The notes under the pieces were generated by a model. The model saw only the letters and a program-made list of their open reading frames with translations, ran no database searches and was not told the origin of the DNA. Below, piece by piece: positions 56,956-64,000 of a stretch of 64,000 nucleotides of DNA (its first letter is position 1; each line of letters starts with the position of its first letter). Source of the stretch: Paraburkholderia bryophila (GTDB lineage: Bacteria; Pseudomonadota; Gammaproteobacteria; Burkholderiales; Burkholderiaceae); contig NZ_JACCAS010000001.1 in assembly GCF_013409255.1 (NCBI RefSeq), positions 1,178,001 to 1,242,000 of the forward strand. Reading direction: 5' to 3'. Position numbers and translations under genes: made by a program.

Positions 56956-58179
56956 TCACGACGGCTGCACGCTCTCGCCCATGCGCGGTTCAAGCGGCTT
57001 CCACGTGGCCGCGACCAGCACACCGGCGACCGCGGAGCCGATCAGCAGCCAGAACGCAGAGATATACGCGCCGCCGGACGCATTGATCAGCGCGCCCATG
57101 GCGATCGGTGCGAGCGTGGCGCCCATCTGTCCGCCGAAATTCATCAAGCCGGTCGCGCTGCCGATCAGATGTTCCGGGAAGTAACGCAGCGGCATCGCGA
57201 AGACCGAGGCATAGACGAAGTTGAACGCAAGCAGACAGACGGTGAGATAAACCATCAACAGCGTCATGCTGGTGGTGTTGATCATCAACGCGATGGATAG
57301 CGCACTTACGAGCGCGCCGCCGATCATGAACGCACGCTCGTTTCCTTTGGCGCGCCGGTCGAGCAGATAACCCACCGCGTTGGTGCCGATGAACGCAAGC
57401 AGGTTCGGAATGGCCACGGCCATGCCGGTATGCGCGAGATCGATGTGGTACGTATGCATCAGGTACGACGGCATCCACGACGTCACCCCCACATAGAGCA
57501 CGCTGGCAAAGAACCAGATCGCCGCGATCTTCCACGCCGCGGGCATGCGAAGCAACGGCCCCCACAGCGTGCGATGACGATTGGCGTTGCGCTCCCGCTG
57601 CCCTTGCATGCCGCCGCGCAACGAGGTCCAAAGAATTGCCGCGACGACGAGCCCCATCACCGCCAGCATCGTGAACGAACTCCGCCAGCCGAAGCGCGCC
57701 ACGGTCAGGCCAATGAGCCCGGAGCCCACCGCGTTGCCCAGGAAGGTCGTCGAAATCAGCAGCGATTTGGCGCGCGCCCGTTCTTTGCGTGGAAACACTT
57801 CGGCGATCGTCACCGAACTCGCCGGCGAGAACGCGCCTTCTCCAATGCCGAACAGCAGACGGATCGCGACCAGCGAAGCAAACGACCAGACCACGCCGGT
57901 AGCGCCCGTAAAGAACGACCAGGAGGCCACGCAAGCCACCACGACGAGCCGCGAACCGATCTTGTCGGACAGCCAGCCGCCGATCAGTTGCGTGACCGCA
58001 TAGCTGAAGTAAAAGGCGCTCAGCACGATGCCGGCTTGCCGCGCATCGAGGTTGAACTCGGCCCGGATCGGAATGATGGCGGTGCTGATCAGGATGCGAT
58101 CCGCGTAACCTGCCGCCCACGCAATGAAGAGGCTCATCAGAGCGGCCGTCTTCTGCTTCCTTGAAAACGTCATGTCCAT
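56956..58179 (-). CDS. MFS transporter (anion:cation symporter-like)
   Basis: From the ATG at 58,179 the protein has 407 residues and twelve predicted helices. The helix 2-3 loop GGWLSDKIGSRLVV and the helix 4 region RLLFGIGEGAFSPASS are typical of the ACS/phthalate-hexuronate permease group. It probably imports an organic anion; beside D-amino-acid oxidase and D-aminoacylase genes, an N-acyl-D-amino acid is a reasonable guess. It is divergent from the oxidase gene across 375 bp. Confidence 0.9.
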   Translation of the reverse strand: MDMTFSRKQKTAALMSLFIAWAAGYADRILISTAIIPIRAEFNLDARQAGIVLSAFYFSYAVTQLIGGWLSDKIGSRLVVVACVASWSFFTGATGVVWSFASLVAIRLLFGIGEGAFSPASSVTIAEVFPRKERARAKSLLISTTFLGNAVGSGLIGLTVARFGWRSSFTMLAVMGLVVAAILWTSLRGGMQGQRERNANRHRTLWGPLLRMPAAWKIAAIWFFASVLYVGVTSWMPSYLMHTYHIDLAHTGMAVAIPNLLAFIGTNAVGYLLDRRAKGNERAFMIGGALVSALSIALMINTTSMTLLMVYLTVCLLAFNFVYASVFAMPLRYFPEHLIGSATGLMNFGGQMGATLAPIAMGALINASGGAYISAFWLLIGSAVAGVLVAATWKPLEPRMGESVQPS

Positions 58180-58230
58180 ATCGCGTCCCGCCTCGCGTTT
58201 GTTGTTCGATTCACCGGCCTTCGACCCCAC

Positions 58231-58554
58231 TGTCTCAATCGATCACGGCGACAAAAACATCGGGCTTCATTGATCGGGTTAGGACGAGGCGGATTGTTTC
58301 CCGCCCATATTGCCCCGTCTAATGCATTTTTTTTGCCGGGCATAACCTGCCGTTAACCCTTCGATGACGCCAACTTTCTTGAGCTCACGAGTTCTCGAAC
58401 TCGGGCTGACGCGTGTTAACTCCAGGTTATACCGGGAATCGTTTTCTCAATTGCGACCGGAAGGCGGCTTTCCCATACTGACGAGGTGCCGTGCGCAACA
58501 CGTGTCCGCCGTCCCCGGCGCCCTCTCTGCAATTAATTTTCTGGCCAACCTGTC
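58231..58554. other. Divergent regulatory region, MFS gene / dadA-like gene
   Basis: The gap carries a run of T residues at 58,328-58,334 and the presumed promoters of both directions. A LysR-type operator would be expected here, but no clear T-N11-A site with dyad symmetry was identified by eye. Confidence 0.35.
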
Positions 58555-59853
58555 ATGCATGTCTGTGTTCTCGGTGGTGGTGTCGTCGGTGTGACCACCG
58601 CCTACTATCTGGCGCGTGAAGGGTGGCGCGTCACCGTCATCGAACAGCATCCGCAACTCGGTCTGGAAACGAGCTTCGCGAACGGCGGCCAGCTCAGCTA
58701 TAGCTACGTCGCACCGCTTGCCGGGCCGTCGGTGCCGGGCAACCTGCCGCAATGGCTGCTGAGCCGGACCGCGCCGTTACGTTTCCAGCCAGGTCTGAGT
58801 CTCGCGCAATGGGGCTGGTGCGCGGCGTTTCTGTTCAATTGCACGACGGCACGCAGCCGACGCACGACCATCGAACTGCTGCAGCTCGGCGCGTACAGCC
58901 GCGACGTCATGCACGACCTGATGCAGGTGGAACAACTGGACTTCGCCTTCCGCCCGAGCGGCAAGCTGGTGGTCTACCGGAATCGCCATGACTTCGACGG
59001 CGCGCGTCGGCAGACGGAGTTTCAGGCGCGCTTCGGCGCGCAACACACCGCGCTCGATGCGGCGTCGTGCATCGATACCGAGCCCGCGCTGGATTCGCTG
59101 CGGCACAAGCTCGCCGGCGGCATTTACACGGCGTCCGAGGAAACCGGCGACTGCTACCTGTTCACCCGCGAACTGGCCCGCGTGGCCGCCGAGAAATACG
59201 GCGTGGAGTTCGTCTGCGGGACCTCCGTGCGCGGCCTGCGGCGCGAAGGCAACGAGATTGTCGCGGCGCACACCTCGCAAGGCGAGATTGCCGCCGACGC
59301 GTACGTGGTCGCGCTGGGTAACGACAGCGCCGCGCTCGTCAGGCCGCTTGGCATCCGCCTGCCCATCTATCCGCTCAAGGGCTACAGCCTGACGATGCCG
59401 GTCGGCGAGCATCATGTCGCGCCGCAGGTCAGCGTCACCGATCTTCATCACAAGGTGGTGTACGCGAGACTCGGCCAGCATTTGCGCGTCGCCGGCATGG
59501 TCGATATGACGCCGGCGGGTTCGCGTGAAGATGAGGCGCGCATTCGTCTGCTGACTTCGCAGGCACAGGCCACCATGCCGAACGGCGGCGATTTCTCGTC
59601 AGTGCGCGCATGGACGGGCTTCCGTCCGGCGACGCCCGACAGCAAGCCCCTACTCGGCGCCACGCCGCTCGCCAACCTCTGGCTCAACACCGGCCAGGGT
59701 TCGCTCGGCTTCACGCTGGCCGGCGCCAGCGCCGCGCTGGTCACCGACGCGATCCGCGGCCGTGCGGGCAAGCTCGATCTGCGTCCGTATCAGCTCGCGA
59801 ACCGCAGCGCCGTGCGCGAGCTGGCGGCGGTAGCGCACTCGTCACCGTCATAA
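58555..59853 (+). CDS. D-amino acid dehydrogenase/oxidase (DadA-like)
   Basis: The 432-residue FAD protein begins MHVCVLGGGVVGVTTAYYLA, a dinucleotide-binding motif with G7, G9 and G12, and then shows the DadA pattern ETSFANGGQLSYSYVAPLAG. The C-terminal FAD segment GFRPATPDSKPLLGATP is also typical. DadA enzymes oxidatively deaminate D-amino acids to 2-oxo acids and feed electrons to the respiratory chain. It is 54 bp before the D-aminoacylase gene. Together they would release and oxidise free D-amino acids. Confidence 0.93.
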   Translation: MHVCVLGGGVVGVTTAYYLAREGWRVTVIEQHPQLGLETSFANGGQLSYSYVAPLAGPSVPGNLPQWLLSRTAPLRFQPGLSLAQWGWCAAFLFNCTTARSRRTTIELLQLGAYSRDVMHDLMQVEQLDFAFRPSGKLVVYRNRHDFDGARRQTEFQARFGAQHTALDAASCIDTEPALDSLRHKLAGGIYTASEETGDCYLFTRELARVAAEKYGVEFVCGTSVRGLRREGNEIVAAHTSQGEIAADAYVVALGNDSAALVRPLGIRLPIYPLKGYSLTMPVGEHHVAPQVSVTDLHHKVVYARLGQHLRVAGMVDMTPAGSREDEARIRLLTSQAQATMPNGGDFSSVRAWTGFRPATPDSKPLLGATPLANLWLNTGQGSLGFTLAGASAALVTDAIRGRAGKLDLRPYQLANRSAVRELAAVAHSSPS

Positions 59854-59907
59854 TGGCCGAAGCTTCGCGCCTGTCCGCACCATCGTTAAGCCCATCGAGA
59901 CACAAGG

Positions 59908-61356
59908 ATGACCGAAAAAATGCTGGATCTGATCATTGAAAACGGCACGGTAATCGACGGTACGGGTGCGCCACGCAAGGCGTGCGATGTCGGTGTGGAA
60001 GGCGGACGCATTACCCTGCTCGGCGACCTGCGCGGGGTGCCCGCGGCGCAGCGTTTCGATGCCCGCGATCGCATCGTCGCGCCTGGCTTCATCGACGTGC
60101 ATACGCACGACGATCAACTGTTGCTGGAGCCGGTCGACGGTCCGCATCCCAAGCTGTCGCAAGGCGTGACGACGGTCATCACCGGGAACTGCGGCATCAG
60201 TCTCGCGCCGCTCGTAATGCGCGATCCGCCCGCGCCGCTCAGTCTGCTCGGCGACGACGACGTCTGGCGTTTCTCACGCTTCGCCGACTACCTCGATGCG
60301 CTCGACGACGCACGGCCCGCGCTCAACGCGGCTTGCCTCGTCGGCCACACGACGCTGCGCGCACGGCACATGGCCAGCCTCGACCGGAGCGCGACGCGCG
60401 ACGAGATCGCCCGCATGTCGCGCGACCTGGCCGAGGCGCTGGAGGCGGGCGCGATCGGCATGTTGACCGGACTCTACTATCCGCCCGCTCGCGCGGCCAG
60501 CGCACAGGAAGTGATCGACATCGGCCGGCCGCTGAGCGCCGCGCGCGGCGTGCTGACCATGCATCTGCGCGACGAAAGCGATGCTATCGACGACGCGCTG
60601 CGCGAAGCGCTGCAGATCGGCCGCGCCCTCGCTATCGATACGGTCGTGTCGCATCACAAGATCATCGGCCGCAATAATCATGGCCATTCCACCGAGACGC
60701 TCGCGATGCTCGACGCGGCGTCCGCGCACCAGTCCGTCTGCTTCGACTGCTACCCGTACAACGCGTCGTCGACGATGCTGTTGCCGGCACGCGTCAAACA
60801 GTCAGACGAAGTGCTGGTCACCTGGTCGAAAGCGGACCCCACGGCCGCGGGCCACTCGCTGTTCGCGCTCGCGAAGGCCCGCAACGTCGATCCGGAAGCG
60901 CTCGCGGCCTCGTTGACGCCGGCCGGCGCCATCTACTTCGCGATGAGCGAGGACGACGTGTCGCGCATCCTCGCGCACCCCATGAGCATGATCGGATCGG
61001 ATGGCCTCGCGCACGACGCACAGCCGCATCCGCGCCTGTGGGGCACCTTCCCGCGCGTGCTCGGCCACTACACGCGTGAGCGCCGCCTGTTCACGCTCGA
61101 AACCGCGATCCACAAGATGACGGCGCTGAGCGCGCGACGCTTTGGTCTGGAAGGCCGCGGGACGATCGCGCTGGGCTACTGTGCCGACCTCGTCGTCTTC
61201 GACGAACAGCGTATCGCCGACCATGCGACCTTCGAGCACCCGACGCGGGTGAGCAGCGGCATCGACGCGGTGATCGTGAACGGCGAGTTTGCGTGCCGGG
61301 ATGGGATGCCGGTGAATGTTCACGCGGGTCGGGTGATACGACGCGTTGGTCGCTAG
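59908..61356 (+). CDS. N-acyl-D-amino-acid deacylase (D-aminoacylase)
   Basis: The 482-residue amidohydrolase shows the D-aminoacylase set: metal-binding H65 and H67 in DVHTHDD, the conserved C95 in TGNCGIS, HHKIIGRNNHG further on, and the catalytic Asp in IGSDGLAH. It removes the acyl group from N-acyl-D-amino acids. It follows the DadA-like gene in an operon-like arrangement, giving a two-step route from N-acyl-D-amino acid to 2-oxo acid. No signal peptide is present, so it is cytoplasmic. Confidence 0.94.
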   Translation: MTEKMLDLIIENGTVIDGTGAPRKACDVGVEGGRITLLGDLRGVPAAQRFDARDRIVAPGFIDVHTHDDQLLLEPVDGPHPKLSQGVTTVITGNCGISLAPLVMRDPPAPLSLLGDDDVWRFSRFADYLDALDDARPALNAACLVGHTTLRARHMASLDRSATRDEIARMSRDLAEALEAGAIGMLTGLYYPPARAASAQEVIDIGRPLSAARGVLTMHLRDESDAIDDALREALQIGRALAIDTVVSHHKIIGRNNHGHSTETLAMLDAASAHQSVCFDCYPYNASSTMLLPARVKQSDEVLVTWSKADPTAAGHSLFALAKARNVDPEALAASLTPAGAIYFAMSEDDVSRILAHPMSMIGSDGLAHDAQPHPRLWGTFPRVLGHYTRERRLFTLETAIHKMTALSARRFGLEGRGTIALGYCADLVVFDEQRIADHATFEHPTRVSSGIDAVIVNGEFACRDGMPVNVHAGRVIRRVGR

Positions 61357-61437
61357 ATTAGCGATCTGCAACAGCAACTGGACGTGGTGACGGATAATAG
61401 CGGCATCATCATTCGAGCACCATTTCAGGATTCCCCT

Positions 61438-63642
61438 ATGGAAATTAAAGTCAACTTCCTCGACAAGCTACGTCTTGAGGCCAAGTTCGATGACTTCACC
61501 GTCGTGGCCGACCAGCCTATCCGCTATAAAGGCGACGGCTCGGCACCAGGTCCGTTCGATTATTTTCTGGCTTCATCGGCTTTATGCGCAGCTTACTTCG
61601 TGAAGCTGTACTGCGTGAATCGCAATATTCCGACGGAAAATATCCGCCTTTCGCAGAATAATATTGTCGATCCGGAAAACCGTTATCGACAGATTTTCAA
61701 GATTCAGGTTGAATTGCCGCCGGACATGTCGGAAGCAGACCGCCGGGGCATTTTGCGCTTTATCGACCGTTGTACGGTGAAGAAAGTGGTGCAAGCCGGA
61801 CCCGAGTTTGTCATTGAAGAGGTGGAAAACCTGGATGCCGATGCTCAGGCCTTGCTGACGCTGAACCCGGCTTCGGACGTCAGCACCTATATCGTGGGCA
61901 AGGATCTGCCGCTGGAGCAAACCATCGCCAATATGTCCGGCCTTCTGGCGGGCTTGGGCATGAAGATTGAAATTGCTTCGTGGCGCAATATCGTTCCGAA
62001 TGTGTGGTCGCTGCATGTCCGCGATGCGCATTCGCCAATGTGCTTTACCAATGGCAAGGGATCGACCAAAGAAAGCGCGTTGGCGTCGGCGTTGGGCGAG
62101 TTTATCGAACGCCTGAACTGCAATCATTTCTATGGTGCTGCATTCTGGGGCGAAGATATCGCCAATGCGGCGTTTGTCCATTACCCGAACGAACGCTGGT
62201 TCAAGCCCGGCCGCAAGGATGCGCTACCGGCTGAGATTCTGGATGAGTATTGTCGGGAAATTTATAATCCCGATGGCGAATTGCGTGGCTCGCATCTGTA
62301 CGACACCAACTCCGGCAATGTGGAGCGCGGTATCTGTTCGCTGCCGTTTGTACGGCAGTCGGACGGCGAAGTGGTGTACTTTCCGTCCAACCTGATCGAG
62401 AACCTGTACGTCAGCAATGGCATGAGTGCCGGTAATACGCTGGCCGAAGCACAGGTGCAATGTCTGTCCGAGATTTTCGAACGGGCGGTCAAGCGAGAAA
62501 TTCTGGAAGGTGAAATCGCGCTGCCGGATGTACCGCAGGAAGTGCTGGCGAAATACCCTGGCATTCTGGCCGGGATCAAGGGGTTGGAAGAGCAAGGTTT
62601 CCCCGTGCTGGTGAAGGATGCGTCGCTAGGCGGCGTCTACCCGCTGATGTGCGTCACGTTGATGAACCCGCGCACAGGCGGTGTTTTTGCGTCGTTCGGC
62701 GCTCATCCGAGCTTCGAAGTGGCGCTGGAACGGAGTCTGACGGAGTTGCTACAGGGACGCAGTTTTGAAGGTCTGAACGATTTACCTCAGCCCACTTTTG
62801 TCAGTAACGCCGTGACTGAACCGAATAACTTTGTTGAGCACTTCATCGATTCGAGTGGTGTCGTGTCGTGGCGCTTTTTCAGCGCCAAAGCGAATTACGA
62901 GTTTGTCGAGTGGGATTTCTCTGGCCAGGGTGAAAACTCCAATGTCGAGGAAGCGGCGACCTTGTTCGGCATTCTCGAAGAGATGGGCAAAGAAGTATAT
63001 TCGGCGGTGTATGACCAGTTGGGCGCCGTCGCCTGCCGGATTTTAGTTCCGGGTTATTCCGAAGTTTATCCGGTAGACGATTTGATCTGGGATAACACGA
63101 ACAAGTCGCTGTTGTTCCGCGCCGATATCTTGAACCTGCATCGTCTGGACGACGCCGCCCTGGCCGCCATGCTTGAGCGGCTGGAGAATAGTGAACTGGA
63201 TGAGTACTCCGATATCGCCACGTTGATCGGCATCGAATTTGACGAGAATACGGACTGGGGGCAGCTAACCGTTATCGAGTTGAAGCTGCTTATCAATCTC
63301 GCCTTGCAGCAATTCGAGGCGGCGCAAGAACTGGTGGGCGCTTTCCTGCAGTACAACGACAACACGGTCGAGCGCGGATTGTTTTACCAGGCCTTGAATG
63401 TGGTGCTGGAGGTGATGCTTGACGACGAACTTGAGCTGGATGACTACGAGGTTAATTTCCGTCGGATGTTTGGTGATGTTCGGATGGATGCGGTAATGGG
63501 GTCGGTGGACGGCAGCGTGCGGTTCTATGGTTTGACGCCGACTAGTATGAAACTGGAGGGGCTCGACAGGCACCATCGGTTGATCGACAGTTATAAGAAA
63601 TTGCATACGGCGCGGGCTAATGCGGCGGGTGCGGGGAAGTAG
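61438..63642 (+). CDS. OsmC-YcaO fusion protein
   Basis: From the ATG at 61,438 (agga seven bases upstream) the protein has 734 residues. The N-terminal ~140 residues form an OsmC-like domain (APGPFDYFLASSALCAAYFV; RFIDRCTVKKVV with a Cys). The middle is a YcaO ATP-binding domain with GEFIER (220-225) and CLSEIFER (342-349). The acidic C-terminal ~150 residues (many Leu/Glu/Asp repeats) match the C-terminal part of E. coli YcaO. E. coli YcaO assists RimO in methylthiolation of ribosomal protein S12 and has no OsmC domain. Codon use is less GC-rich than in neighbours. A GTG at 61,384 is an unlikely earlier start. Confidence 0.92.
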   Translation: MEIKVNFLDKLRLEAKFDDFTVVADQPIRYKGDGSAPGPFDYFLASSALCAAYFVKLYCVNRNIPTENIRLSQNNIVDPENRYRQIFKIQVELPPDMSEADRRGILRFIDRCTVKKVVQAGPEFVIEEVENLDADAQALLTLNPASDVSTYIVGKDLPLEQTIANMSGLLAGLGMKIEIASWRNIVPNVWSLHVRDAHSPMCFTNGKGSTKESALASALGEFIERLNCNHFYGAAFWGEDIANAAFVHYPNERWFKPGRKDALPAEILDEYCREIYNPDGELRGSHLYDTNSGNVERGICSLPFVRQSDGEVVYFPSNLIENLYVSNGMSAGNTLAEAQVQCLSEIFERAVKREILEGEIALPDVPQEVLAKYPGILAGIKGLEEQGFPVLVKDASLGGVYPLMCVTLMNPRTGGVFASFGAHPSFEVALERSLTELLQGRSFEGLNDLPQPTFVSNAVTEPNNFVEHFIDSSGVVSWRFFSAKANYEFVEWDFSGQGENSNVEEAATLFGILEEMGKEVYSAVYDQLGAVACRILVPGYSEVYPVDDLIWDNTNKSLLFRADILNLHRLDDAALAAMLERLENSELDEYSDIATLIGIEFDENTDWGQLTVIELKLLINLALQQFEAAQELVGAFLQYNDNTVERGLFYQALNVVLEVMLDDELELDDYEVNFRRMFGDVRMDAVMGSVDGSVRFYGLTPTSMKLEGLDRHHRLIDSYKKLHTARANAAGAGK

Positions 63643-64000
63643 GGTTGCGAGGCAGGACTGAACTTGAGCGGCCGTCTGTGGCGGCGTGCATCAATATTGA
63701 TGCCGCCGAGATGGGCGCCGCCCACCTTGTCACGACCAGAGCGGACAGGTTCGCGGTCGCCAACACCACCGGCTGCGTTTGACAGTCAACACGTCTGGCT
63801 CGAAGGCAACCGCTCGAGTTGCAGAAAAATTGCGTTTCCACGAGCATTTCGCGACCGATTCAGGCTCATCAAGAGCATCGACCTATTTCCGGAGAAAGGC
63901 GGCGAGCGACTCGAAACGTTGCCGTGTTTCTTCCTCGAAGATCGCAGTCACCGCGTCCACGCAAAGCCAATGGAACCATCGCGGACGTAAGCCCAGTCTA
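63643..64000. other. Right-end region without a convincing gene
   Basis: No complete gene is visible. On the minus strand two short frames enter from the window edge: one ends at 63,948 (DWAYVRDGSIGFAWTR then stop) and one extends further (ending near 63,894 with RFESLAAFLRK). Either could be the C-terminus of a gene beyond the window; they cannot both be right. Confidence 0.3.

Overview
The window looks like chromosomal DNA from a high-GC beta-proteobacterium of the Burkholderiales, most likely Paraburkholderia. This is an inference from GC-rich codon use, an AruF/AruG-type arginine succinyltransferase pair next to an AraC-type ArgR, and intergenic palindromic repeats of a kind I associate with that genus. 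No rRNA or convincing tRNA gene is present.

Layout. 0-3.3 kb is an ion-homeostasis block: a fluoride riboswitch with crcB, then two yybP-ykoY manganese riboswitches, one ahead of a GDT1-family exporter plus a CDF transporter and one ahead of mntP. 3.3-5.8 kb holds a DUF1571-type exported protein and an IclR regulator. 6-14 kb is an mdtABC-type RND efflux operon without an outer-membrane channel gene. 14-16.1 kb is a large inverted repeat made of mirrored ~137-bp units around one small unknown gene and a structured-RNA-like segment. 16.1-24.1 kb has a small membrane protein, an exported peroxiredoxin and a four-gene signalling cluster (EAL-HDOD, PAS-GGDEF-EAL, HDOD, EAL-HDOD). 24.3-26.1 kb holds acetoacetate decarboxylase and a basic amino-acid binding protein.

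26.6-32.4 kb is a lower-GC accessory segment of type VI secretion cargo: a VgrG with a C-terminal extension, an overlapping gene for a candidate lysozyme-fold effector, an overlapping gene for a periplasmic LprI-type lysozyme inhibitor (probable immunity protein), then a vgrG relic, a leftover 36-codon ORF and a second possible immunity gene. This is the most interesting part of the window.

32.4-43.3 kb is a complete arginine uptake and arginine succinyltransferase (AST) locus on the minus strand (aotQ, aotM, aotP, argR, astC, aruF, aruG, astD, astB, astE); the likely solute-binding protein lies apart at 25.3-26.0 kb. 43.6-45.2 kb has a patatin-like protein and a lipoprotein. 45.7-55.8 kb is an organosulfur region: two SsuA-like binding proteins, an acyl-CoA-dehydrogenase-fold enzyme, a CysB-type LysR regulator, a four-domain rhodanese, a cysteine dioxygenase-like protein, a class II aldolase and two luciferase-like monooxygenases, with no permease or ATPase. 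55.8-61.4 kb looks like a D-amino-acid salvage cluster (LysR, MFS transporter, DadA-like oxidase, D-aminoacylase). The window ends with an OsmC-YcaO fusion gene and about 360 bp without a convincing gene.
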